Assembly (NCBI RefSeq): GCF_900104815.1
Contig: NZ_FNTD01000004.1
Coordinates: 186,001 to 250,000, forward strand
Reading direction: 5' to 3'
Source: Streptomyces misionensis
GTDB taxonomy: Bacteria; Actinomycetota; Actinomycetes; Streptomycetales; Streptomycetaceae
DNA length: 64,000 nucleotides
Of the stretch, positions 8,120 to 16,883 are shown piece by piece. The first letter of the stretch is position 1; every line of letters starts with the position of its first letter. Made by a program: the position numbers and the translations under genes. The notes beneath the pieces were generated by a model. That model was not told the DNA's origin. It did no database searches and saw nothing but the letters and a program-made list of their open reading frames with translations.

Positions 8120-9682
8120 TCAGGCCCACGGCGAGCCCACCAGCCAGCTGGTGTCGTCGTTCCAGGAGGTGGTGCTGTCCCAGGCGTTGGAGCCGCCGTT
8201 GCTCGCGAGGTAGACGGTGTAGTTGTAGTGGCGCAGGTACTTGTCGGTGTAGTTGACGGACTGGAACGAGTATCCCTGCCCGTTGTGCCCGGTCTGCGGG
8301 CAGAAGGTGGCGTCCTGCGCGAACTGCGAGGTGCCGTCGTTGGCGTTGAGCTGGAGTTTGAAGTTGGAGTGGCGCAGGTACTGGCCCGAGGCGTTGGCGG
8401 ACTCGAAGGAGACGCAGGCGGAGTTGGACAGGCCGGCCCGCACCACCCAGGTCGCGTCTCCCCTGTCGGTGGCGGAGCTGGAGGAGGTGATCGGGGCGAT
8501 CACCACGTTGCTGTCCGCCGCGTCGTGCTGGACGTAGTCGCTGGTGCAGCACGAGGTGGTGGCCCGCAGCGAGATCTTCGAGCCGGGGGTCAGCGAACCC
8601 GGACCGGTGGACGAGCCGTTGCCGTAGCCGACCGATGTGATGTTGGCCTGTACGGCGTTCTCCGTGGCGTCGGAGGGGTAGCCCGAGGTCATCACGCCCT
8701 CGTAGAACGTTCCCGCCGCGCCCTTGCTGTTGTCGCCGCCGATGCCCAGGATGATCGCCCCCTCCTTGTGCATCGGGTTGTAGCCCGAGACGTTGGGGCG
8801 TGCGCCGCTGTAGTAGGTCGACAGGCCTCCGGACACCGCGTTGCCGCCCCGGATGGCCCACTGGTTCGGCCCGCCCTTGACGATGGCGGTCTGGTACCTG
8901 TTGCTGACGCTGGGATCGTTGGCGTTGTAACCGGCGTTGACGCCGGAGAACAGGCCGTTCTCCAGGTCGGCCATCACCCACGGCCCGTTGCCCGAGCCGT
9001 AGCCCCAGACCTTGATGTTGCCGAAGTAGATGGCCTCCATGTGGCCGTTGCCGGTGTCGTTGTTGCTGGTCTCGGCGTTGCCGTAGTCGAAGCAGCAGCC
9101 GCCGTTGTAGTGGGTGCCGTCCAGGACGGCGTACATCCCCTCGGCCTGGTCACCGGTGGCGATCCCGGAGGTGTGGTCGTTGCGGTAGCCGGTGCCGGGG
9201 GCCACGAAGACGCCGTACGCCTCGTGGCCGGCGACCGTGGTCGGGGCCGCGGTGGCGTTGGCGAGGTTGTCCGGACCGCCGGCCGCGCCGCCGCCGGGGG
9301 CCTGGGTGAGGTTGTTCCCCTTGCCGGACTGGTCGTAGATGACGGTGATGACGCAGGTGGTGCCGGAGCAGAAGGAGTCCTGCGCGGCGGCGTTGGCGTA
9401 TCCGCCGGCGCTCAGCACTCCGATGTCCTTGGTGGCGTTGTCGGAAGCGCGCCGGACCTGGTACAGCGCCCCGTTGTACGAGGAGTACAGCGCGCGGGTG
9501 GTGCTGTGGGCGGCCACGCAGGGGGTGCCGCCGGAGGCGTAGAGGTCGCAGGGCAGCGATCCGGCGGCTTGGGAGGTCTGGGCGCCGCCGACGAGTACGC
9601 CGGCGACGAGCGCTCCGGCGGCGGCAGCGGACAGCGCCCACTTTCTGAGCCTGCGCAGCAGGCGCGGTGCGGGTGCGGACAC
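8120..9682 (-). CDS. abfB: secreted alpha-L-arabinofuranosidase B, GH54-CBM42
   Basis: Releases arabinose from arabinoxylan and arabinan outside the cell. The 520-residue protein has a twin-Arg-containing signal peptide (RRLRKW, hydrophobic to about residue 40), a GH54 catalytic domain from LPCDLYASGGTPCVAAHSTT, and a C-terminal CBM42 arabinose-binding module (about 370-520) with repeated YLRHSNF/YLRHYNY strands. The expected catalytic residues are present: nucleophile Glu241 in MADLENG and acid/base Asp317 in GGDNS, 76 residues apart exactly as in the characterised Aspergillus enzyme (Glu221/Asp297). GTG start at 9682 follows AAGGAGG. It lies 247 bases behind the transporter operon; no copy of the arabinose operator precedes it. 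Confidence 0.93.
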   Translation of the reverse strand: MSAPAPRLLRRLRKWALSAAAAGALVAGVLVGGAQTSQAAGSLPCDLYASGGTPCVAAHSTTRALYSSYNGALYQVRRASDNATKDIGVLSAGGYANAAAQDSFCSGTTCVITVIYDQSGKGNNLTQAPGGGAAGGPDNLANATAAPTTVAGHEAYGVFVAPGTGYRNDHTSGIATGDQAEGMYAVLDGTHYNGGCCFDYGNAETSNNDTGNGHMEAIYFGNIKVWGYGSGNGPWVMADLENGLFSGVNAGYNANDPSVSNRYQTAIVKGGPNQWAIRGGNAVSGGLSTYYSGARPNVSGYNPMHKEGAIILGIGGDNSKGAAGTFYEGVMTSGYPSDATENAVQANITSVGYGNGSSTGPGSLTPGSKISLRATTSCCTSDYVQHDAADSNVVIAPITSSSSATDRGDATWVVRAGLSNSACVSFESANASGQYLRHSNFKLQLNANDGTSQFAQDATFCPQTGHNGQGYSFQSVNYTDKYLRHYNYTVYLASNGGSNAWDSTTSWNDDTSWLVGSPWA

Positions 9683-9929
9683 GGGTGTCCTCCTTCAGAG
9701 GGGGGATGTGGGGGGCCCGGGCCGGTGCTCGGGCATGGGGTGCCGTCCCGGCGGGCGTCAGGGGCCGCCGGAGGGCACGTTCTGGGGGTGAGGGAGGAGC
9801 GGTCGCGCAATCTGCCGGACGCCGCCCGGGGCGCAGCCGGATGCGTCTCGGCCGGGGCGGACCGGGCGCGGTGCGGGCAGAGGGGTGCCGGCGGTGGTGC
9901 CGCCCCGGGGCAGGATCCGGGGCGGCGGC

Positions 9930-10946
9930 TCAGCCGCGGCGGGCGATGCTGCGGGCGCGCAGGCGGTCGGCGGTGATGGCCAGACCGAGCACACAACCCA
10001 GGACGATGTTGGTGTAGTTGGGGTTGATCTGAAGGGTCGTCAGCCCGTTGTTGATGAGTTCCAGCAGGATGGTGCCCGCGACGATGCCGATGATCCGGCC
10101 CTGGCCGCCGACCAGGCTGACGCCGCCGATCACCGCGGCGGCGATCGCCGACAGCTCCCAGCCGACGCCGACTCCGCTGGCGGAGCCGACCCCCATCCGG
10201 CCGAGCACGAGGATCCCGGCGAACGCCGACAGCAGGGAGCTGGTCACGTACATGGACACGATGCGCCGGTCGCCGCGGATGCCGGCCAGCCGGGCCGCCT
10301 CCGGGTTGCCGCCGACGGCGTAGACCTGCCGGCCGGCGTAGGTGCGTTCCAGGAAGAACCAGGCGATCACCGCGACGACCACGAACAGGATGAGCGGCAG
10401 CGGCACCTGCGCCACGTACATCTGGCCCAGGTCGCTGAACGTGCCGCCGATGCCGGTGATCGACGTGCCCGAGGTGATGGCGAGGGTGACGCCCTGCGCG
10501 ACGGTGTAGGTCACCAGTGTCACCACGAACGGGGCCATCTTCAGCCGGGTGACGGCGAGTCCGTGGATCAGGCCGACGACCCCGGCGATCAGCAGCGTCA
10601 GCAGGATCGCCACCACCGGGGGGAGCCCGGCCCGGACGTTGAACCAGGACATCAGGATGACGCTGGTGCCGAGCAGCGCGCCCACGGACAGGTCGATCCC
10701 GCCGGTGAGGATCACCAGCGACTCGCCGATCGCGATCAGCCCGTACTGCGCCAGGTCGAAGCCCATGCCCTGGAGGTTGACCGCGCCCGCGAAGGACGAC
10801 TTGTCCAGCGCCAGCGCGACGAAGACGACGACGCAGGCGGCCACCACCCCGACCTCGGGTGTCTCCAGCAGCAGCCGGACGAGCGGCCGGCGCCTCTTGT
10901 CGTCGGCCACCTCCGAGGCCGGCACCGCGGCCGTACTGGTATTCAT
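9930..10946 (-). CDS. sugar ABC transporter permease (CUT2), probably arabinose
   Basis: 338-residue inner-membrane permease of the ribose/arabinose/xylose (BPD_transp_2) family with about nine hydrophobic segments. The signature YAVGGNPEAARLAGI, the cytoplasmic loop that couples to the ATPase, is present near residue 225. Likely imports L-arabinose together with the ATPase and binding protein encoded just upstream. The ATG at 10946 overlaps the ATPase stop by four bases (ATGA), indicating coupled translation. Only one permease gene is present, so it probably acts as a homodimer. Substrate assignment rests on the shared operator with araDA and the regulator. Confidence 0.9.
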   Translation of the reverse strand: MNTSTAAVPASEVADDKRRRPLVRLLLETPEVGVVAACVVVFVALALDKSSFAGAVNLQGMGFDLAQYGLIAIGESLVILTGGIDLSVGALLGTSVILMSWFNVRAGLPPVVAILLTLLIAGVVGLIHGLAVTRLKMAPFVVTLVTYTVAQGVTLAITSGTSITGIGGTFSDLGQMYVAQVPLPLILFVVVAVIAWFFLERTYAGRQVYAVGGNPEAARLAGIRGDRRIVSMYVTSSLLSAFAGILVLGRMGVGSASGVGVGWELSAIAAAVIGGVSLVGGQGRIIGIVAGTILLELINNGLTTLQINPNYTNIVLGCVLGLAITADRLRARSIARRG

Positions 10947-12493
10947 GTGCTTGCCTTCCCCTGGGTGGCCGCGCCGGGCGTCCCGGCCGCCGCCGTCATG
11001 ATCACTTCCTTGCCGAACCGGTCGCGCGGCAGGTCGGCGACGATCCTGCCGTGGGCCATCACCACGATCCGGTGGCAGATCCACAGCAGTTCCTCGAGTT
11101 CCGAGGAGGCGACGAGGACGGCCAGGCCGTCCTGTGCGGCCTCGTCGATCAGGGCGTAGATCTCCGCCTTGGCGCCCACGTCCACGCCGCGGGTGGGTTC
11201 GTCGAGCAGCAGCAGCTTGGGCCGGGCGGCCAGCCAGCGCCCGAAGACCGCCTTCTGCTGGTTGCCGCCGGACAGGTCGGAGATCGGCTGCTCGTGGCTG
11301 TGCAGCCGCACTCCCAGGTCCTCGATGATGCGCGCCGCGTGCTCCTTGTCCGTGCGCGGCCGCAGCACTCCGCGCCGGCTGATCCGGCGCAGCGTGGCCA
11401 GGGTGACGTTCCACCGCACCGAGTGGGCCGGCAGCAGCGACTGCACCTTGCGGTCCTCGGGTACCAAGCCGATGCCCGCCGCGACGGCGTCTGCCGGGTG
11501 GCCGGGGCTGAAGTCCGCGCCGTCGAGGACGACCTCACCCGCGGTCCGCGGCTGGGCGCCCATGACGGTGTGCAGCAGCCGGCTGCGGCCGGATCCCATG
11601 AGTCCGGCCACGCCCACGATCTCGCCGGCCCGCACGTCGAGGTCGACCGGACCCAGTCCGTCCGCCGTCAGGCCGCGCACGGAGAGGACACGGGCCCGCT
11701 CGGCGGAGGAGGGTGGTGCGAGGTCGGCCCGGGCCAGCTCGCTGCCGACCATCTCCCGGATCATCCTCTCCTCGGTCGCCTCGTCCGGGGTGAGGTCGGC
11801 CACCAGCCGGCCGCCGCGCAGCACCACGATGCGGTCGGCGACGGCCCGTACCTCGTCCAGGCGGTGGCCGATGAACAGCACCGCTCCCCCGGCGGCGGCG
11901 TGCCGCCGGGCCAGGTCCAGCACGCGCTCTGCCTCGACCGGACCGAGCGAGGAGGTGGGCTCGTCGAGGATGAGCACCACCGGGTGGTGGCCCCACGCCT
12001 TGGCGATCTCGATCATCTGCCGCACCGGCACCGGGTACCGCTCCACCGGGCGGTCCACGTCCACCTGCTCGATGCCGACTTCGGCCAGCAGTGCCCGGGC
12101 CTCCGCCCGGGTCGCGGAGCGGTCGACGACGATCCGGCCGAGCGGTCCCCCGGCCGCTCGCGCCGGACGGCGGCCGAGCAGCAGGTTCTCCGCGACGCTC
12201 AGCCGGCCCACGAGCGGGAACTCCTGGGCGACCAGCGCCACCCCGAGTTCGCGGGCGTGGTCGGGCCGGCCCGGGGCCAGCGGCCGACCGGCCACCTCGA
12301 TGGTCCCGCTGCTGGGGGTGACGGTCCCGGACAGCACGCCCATCAGCGTGGACTTGCCGGCCCCGTTCTCCCCCACGACGGCGACGATCTGCCCGCGCGC
12401 CAGGTCAAGGCGGGGGATGTCCAGCACCTTCACCGGCCCGTACACCTTGGTGACCCCGCGCAGGGAGGCGGCGGTCTCGCTGCCGGCGGCCAT
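10943..12493 (-). CDS. sugar ABC transporter ATP-binding protein, duplicated NBD (CUT2)
   Basis: 516-residue ATPase with two tandem nucleotide-binding domains, as in RbsA/AraG. The N-terminal half has an intact Walker A (GENGAGKST) and Walker B (VVLILDEPTSSLG); the C-terminal half has the degenerate Walker A usual for this family (GLMGSGRSR), signature LSGGNQQKAVFGRWL and Walker B LLLLDEPTRGVD. It drives sugar import with the neighbouring permease. ATG at 12493 shares one base with the stop of the binding-protein gene (TGATG), so the three genes form one translationally coupled operon: binding protein, ATPase, permease. Confidence 0.93.
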   Translation of the reverse strand: MAAGSETAASLRGVTKVYGPVKVLDIPRLDLARGQIVAVVGENGAGKSTLMGVLSGTVTPSSGTIEVAGRPLAPGRPDHARELGVALVAQEFPLVGRLSVAENLLLGRRPARAAGGPLGRIVVDRSATRAEARALLAEVGIEQVDVDRPVERYPVPVRQMIEIAKAWGHHPVVLILDEPTSSLGPVEAERVLDLARRHAAAGGAVLFIGHRLDEVRAVADRIVVLRGGRLVADLTPDEATEERMIREMVGSELARADLAPPSSAERARVLSVRGLTADGLGPVDLDVRAGEIVGVAGLMGSGRSRLLHTVMGAQPRTAGEVVLDGADFSPGHPADAVAAGIGLVPEDRKVQSLLPAHSVRWNVTLATLRRISRRGVLRPRTDKEHAARIIEDLGVRLHSHEQPISDLSGGNQQKAVFGRWLAARPKLLLLDEPTRGVDVGAKAEIYALIDEAAQDGLAVLVASSELEELLWICHRIVVMAHGRIVADLPRDRFGKEVIMTAAAGTPGAATQGKAST

Positions 12494-13695
12494 CAGTCGA
12501 TGCCCAGCTGCTTCAGTTTGGCCTGGTAGTCCGCGAGGTTGGCCTGCGTCACCAGGCCCACCCCGGAGCTGAGCGTCGTCCCGTCCGACTCCAGGTAGGG
12601 CTGGACGATCTTCATCGTGGCGTCCTTGCCCAGCACCTTCAGGGCGGCGAGCAGGTAGGCACCGGTGTACCCCTGCTGGTACGGCTGCTGCAGCACGGTC
12701 GCCTGGATGACGCCGGACTGGATGAACTTGAGCGTCTGCGGGTCGCTGTCGTCGGAGATGATCTTCACCTTGCCGGTCTTCCCGGCCGCCTTCACCGCCT
12801 GTCCGGCGGACGGGCCGTCGTAGGAGTACACGCCGTACAGCCCGTTGACGTTCGGGTTGGTCTGGATGGCGGTCTGCGCGTTGGACAGGGCCTTGGAGGC
12901 GTCCATTCCGTCGCTGAGCTTCTGCACCACCTTCACGCCGGACCCCTTGAGGGCGTCCTCGAATCCGGCGATCCGCTCCACCGCGTTGGACGTGGTCAAC
13001 GAGCCGACCAGCACGACCACTTGGCCCTTGCCGCCGAGCGCCTGCTTCATGGCCTCGCCGGCCTTCTGCCCGGCCTGGTAGTTGGGCGTGCCCAGGTAGA
13101 GGGCAGCGCCGTCGTCCTTGGGCAGCGGCGAGTCGATCGCCAGCACCGGGATGCCGGCCTTGTTCGCCGAGCTGATCGGCGCCTTGATGGCGGTCGGGTC
13201 GATCGCGGACACGCTCAGTCCGGTGATCCCCTGGCCCCTGAGCGTCTGGATGATCGACAGCTGCTGGTCCAGCCGGCCGTTGGCCGGTGCCTGGTACGTG
13301 CCCTTGACTCCGAGGGAGGACAGCCCCTTGTTGAACCCCACCTTGCCGGCGTTCCAGTAGTCCGTCGCGACGTTCACCACCATCGCCAGGTCCTGCTTGG
13401 AGAGGTCCTTGCCGGCGAGGGCGGCCTTGAGCGCGGCGTCCAGCTGCGCGAGTTTCGCGTCGTTGAACGTGATGTCGCCCTTGATGGCCGTTCCGGCCGA
13501 GGAAGTCGACGCGCCCGGCCCGGTGCCCGCCCCCGATCCCGAAGAGGAGCCGTCGCCGGCACCGTTCTTGCTGCATCCTCCGACCGCCAGCAACGCCACG
13601 GCGGCGACCCCGACAACTCCCCGGCGCACCGGCCGCGTCGCCAGGCCCGCGCCTCGTCTCGTGCCCGACCGCCGGGCGGACCGCACACCACGCAT
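12493..13695 (-). CDS. sugar ABC transporter substrate-binding lipoprotein
   Basis: About 400-residue extracellular sugar-binding lipoprotein (periplasmic binding protein type 1, Peripla_BP_4/RbsB-like). An N-terminal basic region and hydrophobic stretch end in AVGGC, the lipobox, followed by a Gly/Ser linker. The mature part has the expected ligand pocket pattern, for example DPTAIKAPISSANKAGIPVLAID and IISDDSDPQTLKFIQ. The likely start is ATG 13695 (AGAGG nine bases upstream); ATG 13704 is an alternative nine bases earlier. Two arabinose-type operators lie upstream, one at 13730-13743 beside the start. Probably binds L-arabinose or its oligomers; sugar identity is inferred from regulation. 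Confidence 0.9.
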   Translation of the reverse strand: MRGVRSARRSGTRRGAGLATRPVRRGVVGVAAVALLAVGGCSKNGAGDGSSSGSGAGTGPGASTSSAGTAIKGDITFNDAKLAQLDAALKAALAGKDLSKQDLAMVVNVATDYWNAGKVGFNKGLSSLGVKGTYQAPANGRLDQQLSIIQTLRGQGITGLSVSAIDPTAIKAPISSANKAGIPVLAIDSPLPKDDGAALYLGTPNYQAGQKAGEAMKQALGGKGQVVVLVGSLTTSNAVERIAGFEDALKGSGVKVVQKLSDGMDASKALSNAQTAIQTNPNVNGLYGVYSYDGPSAGQAVKAAGKTGKVKIISDDSDPQTLKFIQSGVIQATVLQQPYQQGYTGAYLLAALKVLGKDATMKIVQPYLESDGTTLSSGVGLVTQANLADYQAKLKQLGID

Positions 13696-13729
13696 GTTCG
13701 ACATCCTCTGCAGAAGAGGCCTCGCGGCC

Positions 13730-13743
13730 TGTTAGCGCTCACA
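13730..13743. promoter_or_regulatory. LacI-type operator 1 (transporter)
   Basis: TGTTAGCGCTCACA, an imperfect palindrome with the GCGC centre typical of LacI-family operators. It sits 26 bases upstream of the transporter operon and is identical to the copy just upstream of the regulator gene, so the regulator at 18673-19734 is the likely ligand. Confidence 0.85.
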
Positions 13744-13976
13744 TTCGGCCGACCGGAACATGCCCGCGCCGACCCCCGCCCCGGCCGCCAGAATCTGCCG
13801 CCGACGTACGGGCACCACCGGAGCACGCCCTTCCCGGCCGCAGGCCGGACCGGACGGTTCTCTCCCAACAAGCCGCGCAGCCACGGCCGGAGCGGGCGGC
13901 AGACCTCTCCACACCGTCCGCCGGACGCCGCCATCGGCGTTGCGGTCCTGTCCGTGCTCCCTTGCTTGCCAGAGAT

Positions 13977-13990
13977 TGTTAGCGCTCACC
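13977..13990. promoter_or_regulatory. LacI-type operator 2 (distal transporter site)
   Basis: TGTTAGCGCTCACC, differing from operator 1 in the last base, lies 247 bp further upstream of the same operon. The distance would suit DNA looping between two bound regulator dimers, as in the lac system, or marks a second upstream promoter. Confidence 0.75.
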
Positions 13991-14140
13991 GGTACGGCGT
14001 CAAGGTGTTGCACAGAAGAAAAACGCCCCCGTCCCGGTCCGCCTGGCAGGCCGTCACGAAGACCGCCGACTCGCCCTGAACGTAGGCATGTTGATCCACC
14101 TGGACGCCAGTTGACTCGGCGTCAGGTCAGACGAATCGAA

Positions 14141-14178
14141 GGGCACCTGATGCCAAGTCAGGCAGTACTCAGGTGCCC
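14141..14178. terminator. 10-bp inverted repeat with nested stem
   Basis: GGGCACCTGA (14141-14150) pairs with TCAGGTGCCC (14169-14178); inside, TGCC/GGCA can extend a second stem around AAGTCA. It lies about 400 bases beyond the araA stop and 150 bases upstream of operator 2. It may terminate araA read-through; a transposon-end remnant is the alternative. Confidence 0.45.
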
Positions 14179-14574
14179 TCCGCTCCCCCCGCCGGCGCCC
14201 GTACCAGCGCCGTTCACTCCCTTGTCGATGGGCGCCGGCAACGGGCCGCATGTCCCAGGGCCGGACCCCCGGAGGTGCCCGGCCGGGTGCGCCAGAGCAG
14301 CGGCCGGCGCCGCTCCGGAAGGTGCGCGGACCAGGCGTACGAGCGGGCGGCACGGCCTGGCTGTCGCATGCGGACACCGTGCGTCCGTCCGGCACCGCGG
14401 TGTGTGGGCCGGGACGCGGTGCCGCCCCGTGGACCGTGCGCCGGGCGGCACCGGAAAGCCGCGCACGGCCCACGCCGACCGGTCCCCCGTTCGATCAGGC
14501 GGTCACCCGGGGCACGTTCGTCGCCCGGTGACGCGGTCGCGCGACCGGCCTTCGGGCGAGGGGCCGGTACCCGC

Positions 14575-16080
14575 TCACAGGCCCCCGGCGAGCCGGTAGT
14601 ACGCCTGGTTCCAGCGGATCTCCTTGGCGAACTGCCGTATGCGGGTGGTCTCGTCTATGAGCAGCAGCTCCGTGCGGAGCATGTCCGCGAGGTCGGCCAG
14701 TTCCTCCGTGCCCACCGCCGAGGTCAGCACGGTGTGGTGCGGGCCGCCCGCGGTCAGCCAGGCCTCGGTCGCGGTCCCGAAGTCGGGCACCGGGCGCCAG
14801 ACGGCCCTCGCCACCGGGAGGCGGGGCAGCGGCTCCGGCGGCGGCACGACGTCGATCCGGTTGGCCACCAGCCGGAACCGGTCGCCGACGTCGACCAGAC
14901 CGACCACCGCGGCCGGGCCGGGCTCGGCATCGAAGACGAGCCGGACGGGGTCCTCGCGCCCGCCGATGCCGAGGGGGTGGATCTCGCAGCTGGGCCGTCC
15001 CGCGGCGATGCTGGGGCACACCTCCAGCATGTGGGCGCCGAGGATGAGCTGCTCCCCGGGGACCAGGTTGTAGGTGTAGTCCTCCATGAACGAGGTGCCC
15101 CCGGGGCGGCCGGCACCGGCCGTCTTGAGGGCCGCCAGCAGCGCGGAGGTCTTCCAGTCGCCCTCGGCACCGAACCCGTACCCGTCGGCCATCAGCCGCT
15201 GCACCGCGATGCCCGGCAGCTGCCGAAGGCGGCCCAGGTCCTCGAAGTTGGTGGTGAAGGCCCCGAAGCCGCCGTCGGTGAGGAAGTCGCGCAGGCCCAG
15301 CTCGATGCGGGCGGCGTACCGCAGGGCGTCGTGCCGCCCGCCGCCGTCGGCCAGTTCGGGGGCCATCCGGTAGCTGTCGGCGTACTCCCCGACCAGGGCG
15401 TCGACGGCCGCGTCCGTCACCGAGTCGACGGCGTCGGCCAGATCGGCGACGCCGTAGGTGTTGACCGAGACGCCGAACCTCAGCTGCGCCTCGACCTTGT
15501 CGCCCTCGGTGACGGCGACGTCGCGCATGTTGTCCCCGAACCGGGCCAGCCGCAGCCGGCGCAGCGCGTCGTACCCGAGGGCGGCGCGCATCCAGGCGTG
15601 CACGCGGGGGGCGGTCGCCGGGTCGGAGACGTGGCCCGCGACGGTCTTGCGGGCCACGCCCAGCCGCGACTGGACGTACCCGAACTCCCGGTCGCCGTGG
15701 GCGGCCTGGTTGAGGTTCATGAAGTCCATGTCGATGGTGGCCCACGGGAGTTCGGCGTCGGCCTGGGTGTGCAGGTGGAGCAGCGGCTTGCGGAGCATGT
15801 CGAGGCCGGAGATCCACATCTTGGCCGGCGAGAAGGTGTGCATCCAGGCGATGAGGCCGACGCAGGCCGGGTCGGCGTTGGCTTCCATGACGAAGGAGAG
15901 GATGGCCGCGGAGTCGGTGAGCACGGGCTTCCAGACGACGCGGACGGGGGCGCCGGGTAGGGCGGCGAGCCGGTCGCTGACGGACCGGGACTGCTCGGCG
16001 ACCTGGCGGAGGGTGTCCTCCCCGTAGAGCCCCTGACTGCCGGTGACGAACCAGACCTCGGGGGCGGCGGGCGGTGTCAT
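14575..16080 (-). CDS. araA: L-arabinose isomerase
   Basis: Cytosolic metal-dependent isomerase converting L-arabinose to L-ribulose, the first step of bacterial arabinose catabolism. 501 residues, the normal length. Starts [18 protein letters not shown], the classic AraA N-terminus. Active-site Glu residues are visible in [15 protein letters not shown] and [13 protein letters not shown], and metal-binding His in [11 protein letters not shown] at 16080. It begins 14 bases after the araD stop, so araD and araA are one transcription unit; the twin operators at 16849-16883 upstream of araD should control both. Confidence 0.97.
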   Translation of the reverse strand: MTPPAAPEVWFVTGSQGLYGEDTLRQVAEQSRSVSDRLAALPGAPVRVVWKPVLTDSAAILSFVMEANADPACVGLIAWMHTFSPAKMWISGLDMLRKPLLHLHTQADAELPWATIDMDFMNLNQAAHGDREFGYVQSRLGVARKTVAGHVSDPATAPRVHAWMRAALGYDALRRLRLARFGDNMRDVAVTEGDKVEAQLRFGVSVNTYGVADLADAVDSVTDAAVDALVGEYADSYRMAPELADGGGRHDALRYAARIELGLRDFLTDGGFGAFTTNFEDLGRLRQLPGIAVQRLMADGYGFGAEGDWKTSALLAALKTAGAGRPGGTSFMEDYTYNLVPGEQLILGAHMLEVCPSIAAGRPSCEIHPLGIGGREDPVRLVFDAEPGPAAVVGLVDVGDRFRLVANRIDVVPPPEPLPRLPVARAVWRPVPDFGTATEAWLTAGGPHHTVLTSAVGTEELADLADMLRTELLLIDETTRIRQFAKEIRWNQAYYRLAGGL

Positions 16081-16094
16081 GCTCTGATGGCTCC

Positions 16095-16805
16095 TCACTG
16101 CGCGGATGTGCCGGGCTGGCCGTAGACGTTGCGGTACCGGTCGTGGAGCCGGTCGACGGCTTCGGGGTCGATCGGCAGCGGCCGGCCGAGCTGATGGGAG
16201 ATGTGCACGCTGCGGGCGACGTCCTCGCACATCACGGCGGCCTTCACGGCGGCGCGCGGGCTCGCGCCGATGGTGAACGGACCGTGGTTGCGCATCAGTA
16301 CGGCGGGCGAGCGGTGCCCGGTCAGCGTCTCCACGATGCCGCGGCCGATCGAGTCGTCGCCGATCATCGCGAAGGGGCCCACGGGGATCTCCGCGCCGAA
16401 CTCGTCGGCCATGGCGGTCAGTACGCACGGCACCGGTTCGCCGCGGGCCGCCCACGCGCAGGCGTACGTGGAGTGGGTGTGGACGACACCGTTGACCTCG
16501 GGCATGTGCCGGTAGACGTAGGCGTGCGCGGCGGTGTCGGAGGACGGCTGGAGTCCTCCGCCGTCGACCGCTCGCCCGTCCAGGTCGCAGACGACCATGG
16601 ACTGCGGGGTCAGCCGCTCGTACGGGACGCCGCTGGGCTTGATGACGAACAGGTCCTGTCCGGGCACGCGCCCGGACACGTTCCCGCCGGTCCACACCAC
16701 GAGGTTGTAGCGGACCAGTTCCTGATGGAGCTCGCTGAGCTCCTCGCGCAGCGCGGCGACCGCCGTGGCGGCGTCCGGGGACAGGGGCTCTGCGTTCATG
16801 ACCAT
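16095..16805 (-). CDS. araD: L-ribulose-5-phosphate 4-epimerase
   Basis: Zinc-dependent class II aldolase-like epimerase that turns L-ribulose-5-phosphate into D-xylulose-5-phosphate, feeding the pentose phosphate pathway. 236 residues. Recognisable motifs are [20 protein letters not shown] (phosphate-binding), VVHTHSTYA with two zinc-ligand His residues, and [13 protein letters not shown] with a third. The start is ATG 16805, preceded by GAGG at five bases; the ATG two codons later lacks a site. It follows araB by 73 bases that hold two operator palindromes, and precedes araA. Confidence 0.95.
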   Translation of the reverse strand: MVMNAEPLSPDAATAVAALREELSELHQELVRYNLVVWTGGNVSGRVPGQDLFVIKPSGVPYERLTPQSMVVCDLDGRAVDGGGLQPSSDTAAHAYVYRHMPEVNGVVHTHSTYACAWAARGEPVPCVLTAMADEFGAEIPVGPFAMIGDDSIGRGIVETLTGHRSPAVLMRNHGPFTIGASPRAAVKAAVMCEDVARSVHISHQLGRPLPIDPEAVDRLHDRYRNVYGQPGTSAQ

Positions 16806-16848
16806 GGCGACCTCGGCGTTCTCGGGGAAGGAGGGTCGGAGGATGCGG

Positions 16849-16860
16849 GTGAGCGCTCAC
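16849..16860. promoter_or_regulatory. LacI-type operator 3 (araDA, proximal)
   Basis: GTGAGCGCTCAC, a perfect 12-bp palindrome 44 bases upstream of araD. Together with operator 4, whose centre is 22 bp away (two helical turns), it would place two regulator dimers on the same face of the DNA. Confidence 0.85.
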
Positions 16861-16869
16861 AACCTGCTC

Positions 16870-16883
16870 TGTGAGCGCTCACA
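16870..16883. promoter_or_regulatory. LacI-type operator 4, overlapping the araB stop codon
   Basis: TGTGAGCGCTCACA, a perfect 14-bp palindrome. The araB stop codon TGA (16881-16879 on the minus strand) is part of the palindrome, so the end of araB is constrained by regulator binding. This implies a promoter for araDA within or next to the araB 3' end. Confidence 0.85.

Larger units (their letters stand above)
13705..14574. other. 870-base non-coding stretch between transporter operon and araA
   Basis: Holds the two operators above and a hairpin at 14141-14178. No reading frame here has a start with a ribosome-binding site and protein-like composition. The remaining 14180-14570 shows nothing I can interpret. 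Confidence 0.6.

Noticed and set aside
8024-9976. Long open frame on the plus strand, 650 codons
   Set aside because: It is antisense to the arabinofuranosidase, Val/Gly-rich with no domain motif; such frames arise in GC-rich DNA.
10943-13576. An apparent 877-residue fusion of binding protein and ABC ATPase
   Set aside because: The first 360 codons are an out-of-frame reading of the binding-protein gene; the ATPase has its own ATG at 12493 coupled by TGATG.
14054-14473. Minus-strand open frame of 139 codons in the gap upstream of the transporter operon
   Set aside because: Arg/Pro/Gly-rich without motif or ribosome-binding site and overlaps the 14141-14178 hairpin.
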